Of a DNA stretch of 64,000 nucleotides, positions 16,614 through 25,599 are shown piece after piece (the first letter of the stretch is position 1; each line of letters opens with the position of its first letter). The position numbers and the translations under genes were made by a program. Source of the DNA: Niastella sp966211305 (GTDB taxonomy: Bacteria; Bacteroidota; Bacteroidia; Chitinophagales; Chitinophagaceae); contig CBIHPC010000007.1 in NCBI GenBank assembly GCA_966211305.1, forward strand, positions 17,460 through 81,459. The letters run 5' to 3'. The notes under the pieces were generated by a model. It was not told the origin of the DNA. It ran no database searches and saw only the letters and a list, made by a program, of their open reading frames with translations.

Positions 16614-17399
16614 TTAATATTTTACCACTGCCATTTTATTACTGACTGTTTGTGCGCTGAAATAGCCCAAACATCCACCGCGAATATTGGAACCGGGCGT
16701 AGCGGGCGATACCAGGTCATCATTGTCATAAGCCACCCTTTCGGCCTCATGTAAATAATTATATACACCGGCATCGACGCCTACCAGGTTGAGCTGCACC
16801 GAATAATTCCGTTTGATCTCACCCGTATCGGCATCTATTTTATCGCGGATATACCGGCCGTTCGACAGGCGGTCTTCAAATGTTGAAAAACGTTTGGCCC
16901 TAACGCCATTCAGCACAAGGTTGTATTTGTAATAGTTAATGGCATTGGGTGGGTCCTGGTAATTGGCGACTGCAGCAATTTCCGTTGTATCACTGGTATT
17001 GAAGGTCACAGAATCGAGCGGTACAGGTTGCGGCATGGTAGAGGTAGCCGTGTACGTTTTACCATCGAGGGTTACCTGTAACAAATAAGTATGACCGGGT
17101 ATGCCCTGCATAATTGTATGGGTGCTGTACACACCGGTTGCAGCCGTTTCTATCAACTGGTCGGTTATCCCTGCGTTTGAATCGGTAATTGAAATGGCAG
17201 CGCCGGAAACGCCGGTAAAATCATTGTTTTCATAAAAACCAATGGTTTTAACAATAGTCACGAAATAAGGCCCGGCCGTATCGCTCACCGCACCCTGGAT
17301 ATACAGTTGCGGCGTTGCATGGTTCAATTGGGGCGAAATGATCTTTTTGCAGCCAAGTAAAACACCAGTAAATGCAATTATTTTCAGGTATGATCGCAT
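16614..17399 (-). CDS. DUF4249-family lipoprotein
   Basis: 261 residues with a lipoprotein signal (VLLGC-KK, Cys17). The mature part is beta-rich with the DUF4249 pattern: PQLYIQGAVSDTAGPYFVTI at the start, ISITDSNAG, GVYST....GIPGHTYLLQV, and TMPQPVPLDSV. It lies 4 bases behind the TonB receptor and 8 bases before the kinase gene. DUF4249 proteins almost always accompany TonB receptors of this kind and probably act as surface lids or binding partners, analogous to SusD. At 261 residues it is somewhat short for the family, which often exceeds 300. Confidence 0.82.
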   Translation of the reverse strand: MRSYLKIIAFTGVLLGCKKIISPQLNHATPQLYIQGAVSDTAGPYFVTIVKTIGFYENNDFTGVSGAAISITDSNAGITDQLIETAATGVYSTHTIMQGIPGHTYLLQVTLDGKTYTATSTMPQPVPLDSVTFNTSDTTEIAAVANYQDPPNAINYYKYNLVLNGVRAKRFSTFEDRLSNGRYIRDKIDADTGEIKRNYSVQLNLVGVDAGVYNYLHEAERVAYDNDDLVSPATPGSNIRGGCLGYFSAQTVSNKMAVVKY

Positions 17400-17403
17400 A
17401 TAA

Positions 17404-19734
17404 TTAAAATTTAAAATTGTAAGTAATGGCAGGCACCATTCTAAACAGCGTGATTTGCTCTATCTGCGTACGGGCAGGATCTTTTGGATCGTTCTGAAAT
17501 TTGATGCTGTATGGGTTCTCGTACCCGTAGGCGTTGTAGATAGAAAAATTCAGATCGCTTTGAAACCGGTCGGTATTTTTCAACTGCAAGGTAGCGCCGA
17601 CGTCGAGCCGGTGATAAGCCGGCAGGCGGTCGCCGTTGCGTGAGGCATAATAGTAAACAGGTACCCCGTCGACCGGGAATTTACCGGAAGGCCATGTAAC
17701 CGCATTGCCGGTATTGTATACCCAGGAAGCGGAGAAAGTCCACTTTCGGTTGTACTTGAAAATACCAACGATCGAAAGACTGTGGGTTTGATCCTGGAAT
17801 GCAGGATACCAGGCGTTATTGTTAACACCATCAATTTTTCGTTCGGTTCGCGAAAGCGTATAACTGATCCAGCCGGTTAGTTTACCGCTTTTCTTTTTAA
17901 TATAGTTTTCCCAGCCATAAGCTCTCCCCTTTCCAAACAACAGATCGGCCTCCACATTATTGTTACCTACCAGCTCCGCATTGTTTTTATAATCGAGCTG
18001 GTTCTGCAATTTTTTATAATATACTTCAGTCGAGAACTCGTACCGGCGGTTATGAAAGTTGTTGTAATACCCGGCCGACACCTGGTCAGCTATTTGTGGC
18101 TGAACAATATTACCGGTTGGCAGGTATACATTGGTAGGGCTTGCCGAAGTGGAATTATTCAACAGGTGAATATTCTGCACATTCCGGTCAAACGCCAATT
18201 TAACGGAGTTGATATTATCTAACTGGTACGTTACAGCCAAACGCGGTTCTGGGTTCACGTATGTTTTTACGGCTTTACCACGGCTGTACCAGGTAGTGGT
18301 TAGAATATTACCCTCCCTGTCATATGTATACATGTTACCGGGGCCCAATACCGTAAGGGCGCTTAGCCTGATGCCATAGATGAATTTCAATTTGTCGGTA
18401 GCGCTCCATTCATGCGATGCATAGGCAGCGCTTTCCAGCGCATATTTCTTTTCCAGTGTAATATCATTAAAATTGGAGCTTTCGCTGGCCCTGGCCTCTC
18501 CCGGTTGGGTAATGTGAAAAATGAAATTAAAACCAACATCAAACCTGTTACGCGGATCGAGATAATAGTTGAAATCCTGTTTGAACTGATAGTCCGTTAT
18601 ATCGGAAGTAACCCGGATATTGTTGTTGTCGCTGGCAAATTGAGTGTTGTAATTATACCGGCTATAGATGAGTGAGGTATTGGAAAACAGCCTGCTGTTG
18701 AAAATATGGTTCCATCGTAATGTAGCGGTGGCGTTGCCCCAATCTATTCCCCCGTCGTTCTCAAACTCCAGCACGTCTTTTCCAAAATAACCGGAAATAA
18801 ATATCCTGTCCTTTTTTCCCAGTCTATAATTGGCTTTCAGATTAAGATCGTAAAAATACAATTTGGTATTTTTGATGTTGGTGTCGCTCGAAAGACCCGT
18901 AAACAGATCAACATAGGTTCTGCGGCCGCTGATGGAGAACGAACCTTTATCTTTAACGATGGGGCCCTCGAGACTAAACCGCGAGGCAATTAAACCAATA
19001 CCGCCGCTGCCTGAAAATTTCTGATCGTTGCCATCTTTCATTTTAATATCCTCAACCGAAGCCAGCCGGCCACCGTATGCAGCCGGCATACCGCCTTTGT
19101 AAATAGATACATCTTTGATAGCGTCCGCATTGAAAACTGAAAAGAAACCTAACAGGTGGGACGCATTATATACGGGCGCTTCATCGAGCAGGATGAGGTT
19201 TTGATCGGCCGCGCCGCCACGCACGTAAAAACCCGATTTGCCGTCACCTGCCGATTTAATACCGGGCAACAATTGAATAGTTTTTAAAATATCTTTTTCA
19301 CCCAGCAATACCGGTATGGATTTAATTTCTTCTATCGACATTTTTTGTAAACCCGGCGGCGTCTTTAGTATACTGGTAGCTTTTCTTCCCGACACAACAA
19401 CCTGTTGCAGTTGGCCATTGCTTACCGATAAGCTCCGGTTCATAACTATATTCTGTCGCAGATCGAGCTGAATGGTGTCGATAGCATAACCCGAGAAAGA
19501 AATGATCATGGTATATTGCCCTTTGGGCAGGGAGATGGAATAAAATCCATACGCATTGGTAACGACACCCAGTTTTTCCTTTTGTAAAAAGCCAATACTG
19601 GCGCCACTGAGGGTTTCGCCTGTTTTTTTATCTTTTACAGTTCCGGCTACAGTATAAACAGGTTGCTGCCGGGCAAATATTACCAGCGGAAGCAGGGTCA
19701 TTACAAGCGCTGTAATCTGTTTGCTTTTTAGCAT
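17404..19734 (-). CDS. TonB-dependent receptor with N-terminal carboxypeptidase-regulatory-like domain
   Basis: The start at 19734 gives 776 residues and a normal signal peptide (MLKSKQITALVMTLLPLVIFA); the longer frame from 19857 is unlikely. Residues 27-115 are a CarboxypepD_reg-like domain (VAGTVKDKKTGETLSGASI), then a plug domain (IPVLLGEKDILKTIQLLPGI, then GFYVRGGAADQNLILLDEA), then a 22-strand-type barrel ending TYNFKF. It imports an unknown ligand across the outer membrane using TonB energy. First gene of the operon with DUF4249, kinase and regulator. Confidence 0.9.
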   Translation of the reverse strand: MLKSKQITALVMTLLPLVIFARQQPVYTVAGTVKDKKTGETLSGASIGFLQKEKLGVVTNAYGFYSISLPKGQYTMIISFSGYAIDTIQLDLRQNIVMNRSLSVSNGQLQQVVVSGRKATSILKTPPGLQKMSIEEIKSIPVLLGEKDILKTIQLLPGIKSAGDGKSGFYVRGGAADQNLILLDEAPVYNASHLLGFFSVFNADAIKDVSIYKGGMPAAYGGRLASVEDIKMKDGNDQKFSGSGGIGLIASRFSLEGPIVKDKGSFSISGRRTYVDLFTGLSSDTNIKNTKLYFYDLNLKANYRLGKKDRIFISGYFGKDVLEFENDGGIDWGNATATLRWNHIFNSRLFSNTSLIYSRYNYNTQFASDNNNIRVTSDITDYQFKQDFNYYLDPRNRFDVGFNFIFHITQPGEARASESSNFNDITLEKKYALESAAYASHEWSATDKLKFIYGIRLSALTVLGPGNMYTYDREGNILTTTWYSRGKAVKTYVNPEPRLAVTYQLDNINSVKLAFDRNVQNIHLLNNSTSASPTNVYLPTGNIVQPQIADQVSAGYYNNFHNRRYEFSTEVYYKKLQNQLDYKNNAELVGNNNVEADLLFGKGRAYGWENYIKKKSGKLTGWISYTLSRTERKIDGVNNNAWYPAFQDQTHSLSIVGIFKYNRKWTFSASWVYNTGNAVTWPSGKFPVDGVPVYYYASRNGDRLPAYHRLDVGATLQLKNTDRFQSDLNFSIYNAYGYENPYSIKFQNDPKDPARTQIEQITLFRMVPAITYNFKF

Positions 19735-19929
19735 ACGAATTAATTGTGATTTTGATTTACCCAAAACTGCCGCCGCAGGCCAGGAAAACAACGCAGATCT
19801 ACCGGGAAATGGACAAAATCGGGGGTGAATGGAAGAAAATAACCCTACACTTCCCATTGCAATAATTTAATTATAACTTGCCGGTCTTTTAATGGCAGGG
19901 CAAATACCTGCCCTGAAAAATCCTATTCA

Positions 19930-20544
19930 ATGAAAAAACTGATCATCTGGCCGGTATTGGTATTGACAATTGTATTAGTATTTTGGCTTGGCCAACGCTC
20001 CGGCGCACGAATAGTAAATGAACAGGCGCTCTCCAACAGCCTTATTGTGCGTGAAATTGCAGAGCTCGCCAGTCTTGAAGTACAGGGAACCGCTACAATC
20101 AAAAGAAGCAACCTCACCAACGACGGCGGCTGGGCAGATAACCTGCGCAAGGTGTTTACAGAAAATACTATATGGGTAACGGTGCCGTACACAGCGAAGT
20201 TTGGCGTAAATGTCGATGAAAAGAATTTCAAAGTGATTGTTGGCAAAAAAGAAGTAACGGTACTTATACCTGCAACCAAACTCCTGAGTTACGAGCTGCG
20301 CCTCGACCAGATGGAAACGGCCAACAAAAAAGGCTGGTTCATGTTCTCCGACGATGAAACGTACACCGATGTACAAAAAAAACTGTACACCACCACCCGT
20401 CAACAGATTGAACAAAACACTGTCTATCGCGAGCAAGGCAAAGAAAAGATCCGCAGGATCATTACCCAATACTACGCTCCTTTTAACCTGACTGTAAACG
20501 TTAAGTTTGAAGAGGATACGTTGCAGACGCAGCCGATCAATTAG
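19930..20544 (+). CDS. DUF4230-family protein
   Basis: 204 residues. One N-terminal hydrophobic helix (residues 4-20) acts as signal anchor; the rest is periplasmic or extracytoplasmic. The pattern SLIVREIAELASLEVQG, then VTVPYTAKFGVNVDEKNFKV, then VLIPATKLLSYEL, is the DUF4230 signature. A helical C-terminal part (TRQQIEQNTVYREQGKEKIRR) follows. The function is unknown in the family. Transcribed divergently from the TonB receptor operon; a small 7-bp inverted repeat (CAGGGCA...TGCCCTG, 19896-19915) sits just before its start. Confidence 0.75.
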   Translation: MKKLIIWPVLVLTIVLVFWLGQRSGARIVNEQALSNSLIVREIAELASLEVQGTATIKRSNLTNDGGWADNLRKVFTENTIWVTVPYTAKFGVNVDEKNFKVIVGKKEVTVLIPATKLLSYELRLDQMETANKKGWFMFSDDETYTDVQKKLYTTTRQQIEQNTVYREQGKEKIRRIITQYYAPFNLTVNVKFEEDTLQTQPIN

Positions 20545-20572
20545 CGGGTGACACAGGCAGATACCACATTTA

Positions 20573-21316
20573 TTAATCAAACAGCAAGTACATAAGGAGT
20601 ATAAAAAGCAAGGTGCCTGCAGATGTTATTAATGCAGTTTTCTTCTTTATCGCATCGGTCACTCCAAAATGAACTGTTATTGAGTCACGCCACAAAAAGG
20701 TCATAAATGCAATCCTGATCAGAATCGGAATAATAAAGGAAATGGTAACACCCTGATGAATGCTTTGGTATTTAAAGAAAATATAAGATTGACTTACCCC
20801 TGAAATTAAGACAAAAAGGTTGTCGGCAAATAAAAGTATCCAGCCCCAGCGTCTCCTTTTAAATAGTAAAAAGAAAATAAAAGGAACGTACATCAAGGTG
20901 AATACCCCTGCAATAATTGTAATATCAAAGCTGCAATTGTTACATTGAAAAAAACTGATCAGACGCCTTGCAGTGTTAAAGAGTACCTGGGCGTATTGAA
21001 TGGCTATGACCAAAAGTAGAATGTTGAGCCATTTACCTGGTTCAACGTTTTTATTGGGACGATGAAGAGGCTCAAGGAAATCCGTAACCTTATCCTTTAA
21101 TGCATCAATCTTTTCCTTTTTGTCTTTTTCAGAATTTGCAATATCCTGAAAATACTGGTCTACAAACAATATTTCTTCTTCGGATACCTGTCGCCCGCGT
21201 AAAATATCTTCCGCTGCAACAACTGCAGCTGACTGGTAGCTTTCAGGTTGTCGAACAATTTTAAGCAGGTCTATGTTGGTATAATCTTTATACTGTTGGT
21301 AAAAATCAAAGTCCAT
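20573..21316 (-). CDS. Membrane protein of unknown function
   Basis: 247 residues. The N-terminal about 90 residues are soluble and acidic-helical (IDLLKIVRQPESYQSAAVVAAEDIL), a sequence reminiscent of a short helical repeat; five hydrophobic segments follow at about residues 95-115, 128-150, 155-172, 185-205 and 225-245. No enzyme motif is visible. A Cys pair (FFQCNNCSF) lies between segments one and two. Convergent with the DUF4230 gene. I do not recognise a named family. Confidence 0.6.
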   Translation of the reverse strand: MDFDFYQQYKDYTNIDLLKIVRQPESYQSAAVVAAEDILRGRQVSEEEILFVDQYFQDIANSEKDKKEKIDALKDKVTDFLEPLHRPNKNVEPGKWLNILLLVIAIQYAQVLFNTARRLISFFQCNNCSFDITIIAGVFTLMYVPFIFFLLFKRRRWGWILLFADNLFVLISGVSQSYIFFKYQSIHQGVTISFIIPILIRIAFMTFLWRDSITVHFGVTDAIKKKTALITSAGTLLFILLMYLLFD

Positions 21317-21441
21317 AATGTGTCAAAATATAGCTTATAACAGTTATAATCAGGTGTATGATACGCAACTTTTGGCAGAAATCAAAGGACCCCAAATTGA
21401 CCCGCCGTGGTATAAGCCGGGGCACAAAATTTGAAGCAAGA

Positions 21442-22320
21442 ATGCTGATGAGCAGGCAAATTTTTCACAACACAGTGAACGTCGATGGCATCGACATTTT
21501 TTACCGCGAAGCCGGCGATAGAACAAATCCATCTATCTTATTGCTGCATGGGTTTCCGACCTCATCTGTGATGTTTAAGAACTTAATGGTTGTACTTGCC
21601 GATAAGTATCATCTCATTGCACCCGATTACCCTGGCTTTGGGTTCAGTGCTTTTCCCGACAAAAATAGTTTCGAATATTCTTTTAAGAATATCTCCGCCT
21701 GCATCAACAGGTTCACAGAGGTAATAGATCTGAAAAAATTCACTATTTACTTGCATGATTATGGAGCCACTATAGGGCTGCGCATCTGCGTGAACCATCC
21801 TGAAAAAATAGAAGGGCTCATTGTTCAGAACGGTAATGCTTATCTTGAAGGCGTAGAAAAAATCTGGGATGAAGTAAGAGCTTACTGGGACCATCCTACT
21901 GAAGAAAAAAAGAAAAAGGTATATGCGTTTATAAGTGCAGAAGGAACAAAGAGCCAGTACTATGCCGGTTTACCCGATGCACTTCACAACCGTGTAAGCC
22001 CCGAAACCTGGCTGCTTGACTGGGAGCGCATGAGCCGGCCCGGTAATCCTGAAATGCAGTATGAATTGAATTGTACGTATAAAAGCAATATTGACATGTT
22101 TCCCGCCTTTCAGGAATATTTCCGCACCTGGCAGCCGCCGGCCCTGGTTATGTGGGGAAAGTATGAACCCTATTTCAACTTGGCTGAGGCACATTGTTAC
22201 AAGCGTGACCTTCCTGACGCCCAGGTACACATTCTCGACGGTTCTCATATGCTGCTCGAAACAAATTTCGATGAGGTGGTGGCGCTGATAAATGAATTTT
22301 TAGGGGAGAAGGCTGCTTAA
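21442..22320 (+). CDS. Alpha/beta hydrolase, haloalkane dehalogenase/epoxide hydrolase-like
   Basis: 292 residues from ATG 21442 (ATG 21448 also possible); a longer frame from 21358 is unlikely. The oxyanion-hole motif HGFP is at residues 36-39; the nucleophile elbow is LHDYGAT with Asp106 rather than Ser, as in haloalkane dehalogenases and epoxide hydrolases; VMWGKYEPYF carries the acid region and DGSHMLLE the catalytic His. No signal peptide, so cytoplasmic. About half its residues are shared by eye with the secreted paralogue at 22576-23550. The substrate is unknown. Confidence 0.82.
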   Translation: MLMSRQIFHNTVNVDGIDIFYREAGDRTNPSILLLHGFPTSSVMFKNLMVVLADKYHLIAPDYPGFGFSAFPDKNSFEYSFKNISACINRFTEVIDLKKFTIYLHDYGATIGLRICVNHPEKIEGLIVQNGNAYLEGVEKIWDEVRAYWDHPTEEKKKKVYAFISAEGTKSQYYAGLPDALHNRVSPETWLLDWERMSRPGNPEMQYELNCTYKSNIDMFPAFQEYFRTWQPPALVMWGKYEPYFNLAEAHCYKRDLPDAQVHILDGSHMLLETNFDEVVALINEFLGEKAA

Positions 22321-22446
22321 CTCCTAACTGGTTCAGAGTGGTAGCCATTAGCCGGGATGATCAACAGGTATACTCACCGGTTATTACAAGGGTTATACAA
22401 TAACATAAGTGTGTCAAAGCACAAATTGTCCTTACAAGGATTGCCT

Positions 22447-22474
22447 CGGGGCTGCGCAAGCGGCCCCGTTTTTT
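22447..22474 (+). terminator. Rho-independent terminator
   Basis: A 9-bp stem, CGGGGCTGC with GCGGCCCCG (one G-T pair), is closed by a GCAA tetraloop and followed by six T, 127 bases after the hydrolase stop. Confidence 0.8.
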
Positions 22475-22512
22475 GGTTTGTATAAATTAGGAGTGAAACG
22501 GCCAGGCGTAGG

Positions 22513-22550
22513 AAAGTCCACAAAGACTTCATCCAGTCTTTGTGGACTTT
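22513..22550. terminator. Perfect 16-bp inverted repeat, bidirectional 3' hairpin
   Basis: AAAGTCCACAAAGACT and its exact reverse complement flank a 6-base loop. It ends 26 bases from the stop of the minus-strand hydrolase and ends in TTTT on the plus strand. Confidence 0.65.
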
Positions 22551-22575
22551 TACACTTATCCCTCCTACTCGCTGC

Positions 22576-23550
22576 CTATCCCGGCAGCGTCGCCATAAAT
22601 TTCAATATATCATTACCAATCTCCTGCACATGTGTTTCCAGGGCAAAATGACCGGTATTATAGAATTTAACGATAGCATTCGGGTTATCTCTTTTATATG
22701 CTTCAGCTCCCGGCGGCAGGAAGAAAGGATCTTTGTTGCCCCATACCGCCAGCAGTTTGGGTTTATGATTTCTGAAATACTCCTGGAACTTCGGATATAA
22801 CGCAACGTTGGTTTTGTAATCTTTAAACAGGTCGAGCTGAATTTCGGCCGACTGCGGACGATCGAGAAAATGCTGATCCATTGTATAGGCTTCCGGTGCA
22901 ATCAGCGTTGAATCTGAAACCCCGGTGAAGTATTGAAACCTCGTTCCCTCCGTTGTGAAAAATGTCCTGAGCGCATCCCTGTTCTCCCGGGTATCATGTT
23001 CCCAATAACGCTGTATCAGGTTCCAGCCCCCACTGCTTAATCCTTCTACATAAGCATTGCCGTTTTGTGATATGATACCGGTAATTTTCTCCGGATTCGC
23101 CAGCGCCAGACGAAATCCTGTCGGCGCTCCATAATCAAAGACATAGATGGCAAAGCGTTTAAGCCCCAGTTCATCAACGAATGCCTGCATTGTTTTCGCC
23201 AGGTTATCGAAAGTATAATTGAATTGTGAACGGTCAGGCGTTTCGGTATAGCCAAAACCCGGCAGATCGGGCGCAACCACATGGTATTTGCCGCTTAACA
23301 AGGGAATAAGATCACGAAACATATGTGAGGAGGTTGGGTAACCATGCAGCAACAGTATCGTTGGCGCATCCTTTGGGCCTGCTTCGCGGTAAAATACATT
23401 CAAACCATTGGCTTTCACCGTACGATGATGAACGCTTCCGGCCGCTGACGCCGTTCTGTTATTTAACGTTGTTTTTGTTTGGGCAATCATGTTATGGTTT
23501 AAAAGTAAAGCAGCCACAACCAGTGCGAGGGCTAATTTTATTTTTTTCAT
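22576..23550 (-). CDS. Secreted alpha/beta hydrolase, paralogue of the convergent gene
   Basis: 324 residues from ATG 23550; six more codons upstream are optional. A signal peptide (MKKIKLALALVVAALLLNHNMIAQ) sends it to the periplasm, unlike its cytoplasmic neighbour. HGYP (69-72), the nucleophile Asp129 in FDYGAPTG, the acid region AVWGNKDPFF and His in YNTGHFALE complete a dehalogenase/epoxide-hydrolase-type triad. Shared blocks with the neighbour include FYREAG, SQNGNAYVEG/VQNGNAYLEG and FQEYFR. Divergent from a LysR regulator that probably controls it. Confidence 0.83.
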   Translation of the reverse strand: MKKIKLALALVVAALLLNHNMIAQTKTTLNNRTASAAGSVHHRTVKANGLNVFYREAGPKDAPTILLLHGYPTSSHMFRDLIPLLSGKYHVVAPDLPGFGYTETPDRSQFNYTFDNLAKTMQAFVDELGLKRFAIYVFDYGAPTGFRLALANPEKITGIISQNGNAYVEGLSSGGWNLIQRYWEHDTRENRDALRTFFTTEGTRFQYFTGVSDSTLIAPEAYTMDQHFLDRPQSAEIQLDLFKDYKTNVALYPKFQEYFRNHKPKLLAVWGNKDPFFLPPGAEAYKRDNPNAIVKFYNTGHFALETHVQEIGNDILKFMATLPG

Positions 23551-23635
23551 CGTTGTTATTTTTTTCAAAAGTAGTTCCGATATTTAATCTTTCAAACAGA
23601 TTTAAAGTGATTACAACTATCATAATTTGTGATTT

Positions 23636-24493
23636 ATGAATACCAATGACCTGAACCTGTTTGAAGCGGTCGCTCATCACGGCAGCTTTACGAAAGCGGC
23701 AGAAGCCATGTTCACCGTACAATCGAACGTCACCGCGCGCATAAAAAATCTCGAAGAAGAGTTTGGCGCGGCGCTGTTTACAAGAACGAACCGGAAAGTA
23801 GAACTGACCGCTGCGGGGGAAACGTTGATGCGGTATAGTAAACAACTGAATCATATACTGGAGGAAGCCAAACGGTCGATCAATAAAACAGATGTAGTAC
23901 GCGGACAAATAAAGATCGGCTTTCTTGAAACCATCATGACCATCAAAGGCCCGCAACTCGTTAACGAGCTTTCAGCTAAATTCCCATTTGTTGAACTTGA
24001 CTTTCGTTCGGCCATGCAGGCAAGCCTCGTTAACGATGTGTTGAATTATAAACTCGATGCGGCGTTTATTTCTGCACCGCTTGATATTTCGGAACTGGAG
24101 CAGATAAAGATCAGGGATGAAGAGGTGGTGATAGTGGCGCCGGCCGATTGTAAAAACCTGAACGAGCTGCTAAAAAGAAAACCGGTTAAAGCCATCGTGT
24201 TTGACCAGGGCTGTGTTTTCAGGGCGCGGCTGGAATCGTGGCTGGTGAGTAAAGGCATTGGCCACTATCATAAAACGGTGATGAATTCCATTGAAGGAGT
24301 GGTTAACTTTATTGAGTCGGGCATCGGATTTGGTTTCCTGCCAGAAGAGATCATTTCCACTTTCTATAAACGCAGGAAAATAAAAACGTTTTCCCTGCCA
24401 AAGGAACTCGGTCTTATGAGAACGATCCTGGTTTATAGAAAAGATGTTCCGCCTTCACCTGCGCTCAGCGCATTCCTCAGTTTGTATGAATAA
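23636..24493 (+). CDS. LysR-family transcriptional regulator
   Basis: 285 residues. The N-terminal winged HTH (MNTNDLNLFEAVAHHGSFTK, then AAEAMFTVQSNVTARIKNLE) is followed by the substrate-binding domain (GQIKIGFLETIM, LDAAFISAPL, ESGIGFGFLPEEI). It is divergent from the secreted hydrolase across an 85-base gap, the classical LysR arrangement, so the hydrolase is the likely target. Convergent with the propeller gene, 5 bases between stops. Confidence 0.92.
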   Translation: MNTNDLNLFEAVAHHGSFTKAAEAMFTVQSNVTARIKNLEEEFGAALFTRTNRKVELTAAGETLMRYSKQLNHILEEAKRSINKTDVVRGQIKIGFLETIMTIKGPQLVNELSAKFPFVELDFRSAMQASLVNDVLNYKLDAAFISAPLDISELEQIKIRDEEVVIVAPADCKNLNELLKRKPVKAIVFDQGCVFRARLESWLVSKGIGHYHKTVMNSIEGVVNFIESGIGFGFLPEEIISTFYKRRKIKTFSLPKELGLMRTILVYRKDVPPSPALSAFLSLYE

Positions 24494-24498
24494 TTAAA

Positions 24499-25488
24499 TT
24501 ACCGTATCGCCCAGGCAAGTCCGTCAGGTCTGCCGCCTACATCTATACGGGTAACTACTTCAAAGGTCTTTAAATTCACAACCGCCACATAATTGTCGGG
24601 TGAACAGGCTACAAAAGCACGGGTATTGTCAACGTCGATCAACAACCCGGCAGCGCCGGTACCTACCTTTAGCCGTTTTAACTCCCTGCGCGCTTTTACA
24701 TCATAGATCACCAGTTCGCCGGTGCGCAGGCTCGAGATCAACGCGAGCTTTCCATCATATGAGATCTTCAGGCGATTGGCGCCCACGGCTTTTGCATCAA
24801 GTGTTTTAGTAACCGATTTTGAGGCCGTATCAATGATGTATATCGAACCGTTCTCTGCTGCAACGGCCCAGATCTCTTTTCCATCTGGTGTTATATCAAA
24901 CCCCTCTACGCCTTTGTAGGTTTGAACAACTGTTTGCTCCCATTCTACACTCGCCCTGTTTAAGATGCTGACGGTACCCCCGGTAGTATTGGTGGTATAG
25001 GCATGCTGCCCGTCTTCCGTTACTTCCACCATATGCGTTCTGCCCTGCCCGGTGCCCATTACCCAATCAACTTTTTTTATGGCCGGGTCGTACCGGCCTA
25101 CTGCTTTCGAACCCTCTGCTGAAAACCACAATTTGCCGTCTGCAAATGCCAGCCCATGCGGGCCCATTAACGGACTGGTATCGATACTATCTATTGTTTT
25201 TTGCGCCACCAGGTCAACTACATTCAACACATGAAAACGGCCGCCGCCGGTGTTCGACACATAGGCCGTTTTTCCATCTGCTGAAGCAATCACTTCATGC
25301 GGATCTGCGCCGACAGGCATTTTTGCAATCACTTTCAACGATCCGGGATCCACAATAGCCAGCGTGTGATCGGCTTTGGAAAGCGCCAGTAACTTACGTC
25401 CCTGGCCTGTTTGCGCCTGTGTTCCGGTCCCAGCAGCCACTAGTCCGGCCAGGCAAAGCGCCATCATGGATCCTGTATTTGTTTTCAT
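24499..25488 (-). CDS. YncE-like seven-bladed beta-propeller protein, secreted
   Basis: 329 residues with a signal peptide ending TQAQ. Repeated blades read ADHTLAIVDPGSLKVIAKMPVG, then EVIASADGKTAYVSN, then DGKEIWAVAAENGSIYIID, and end VVNLKTFEVVTRIDVGGRPDG; this is the YVTN/YncE-like propeller. Such proteins are periplasmic scaffolds or ligand binders, and some bind DNA or quinohemoprotein partners. No catalytic residues are visible. It overlaps no neighbour functionally and may belong to the same regulon as the LysR-linked genes. Confidence 0.82.
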   Translation of the reverse strand: MKTNTGSMMALCLAGLVAAGTGTQAQTGQGRKLLALSKADHTLAIVDPGSLKVIAKMPVGADPHEVIASADGKTAYVSNTGGGRFHVLNVVDLVAQKTIDSIDTSPLMGPHGLAFADGKLWFSAEGSKAVGRYDPAIKKVDWVMGTGQGRTHMVEVTEDGQHAYTTNTTGGTVSILNRASVEWEQTVVQTYKGVEGFDITPDGKEIWAVAAENGSIYIIDTASKSVTKTLDAKAVGANRLKISYDGKLALISSLRTGELVIYDVKARRELKRLKVGTGAAGLLIDVDNTRAFVACSPDNYVAVVNLKTFEVVTRIDVGGRPDGLAWAIR

Positions 25489-25599
25489 TTAAATGATTTT
25501 ATTTTACTTTATGCTAATATTACTTAAACAAAAGTAAGGATATAGTTTGTCCAAACTTCCAGGTTTCCTATCTTCAATTTAACATACCCTCAAAGCATT

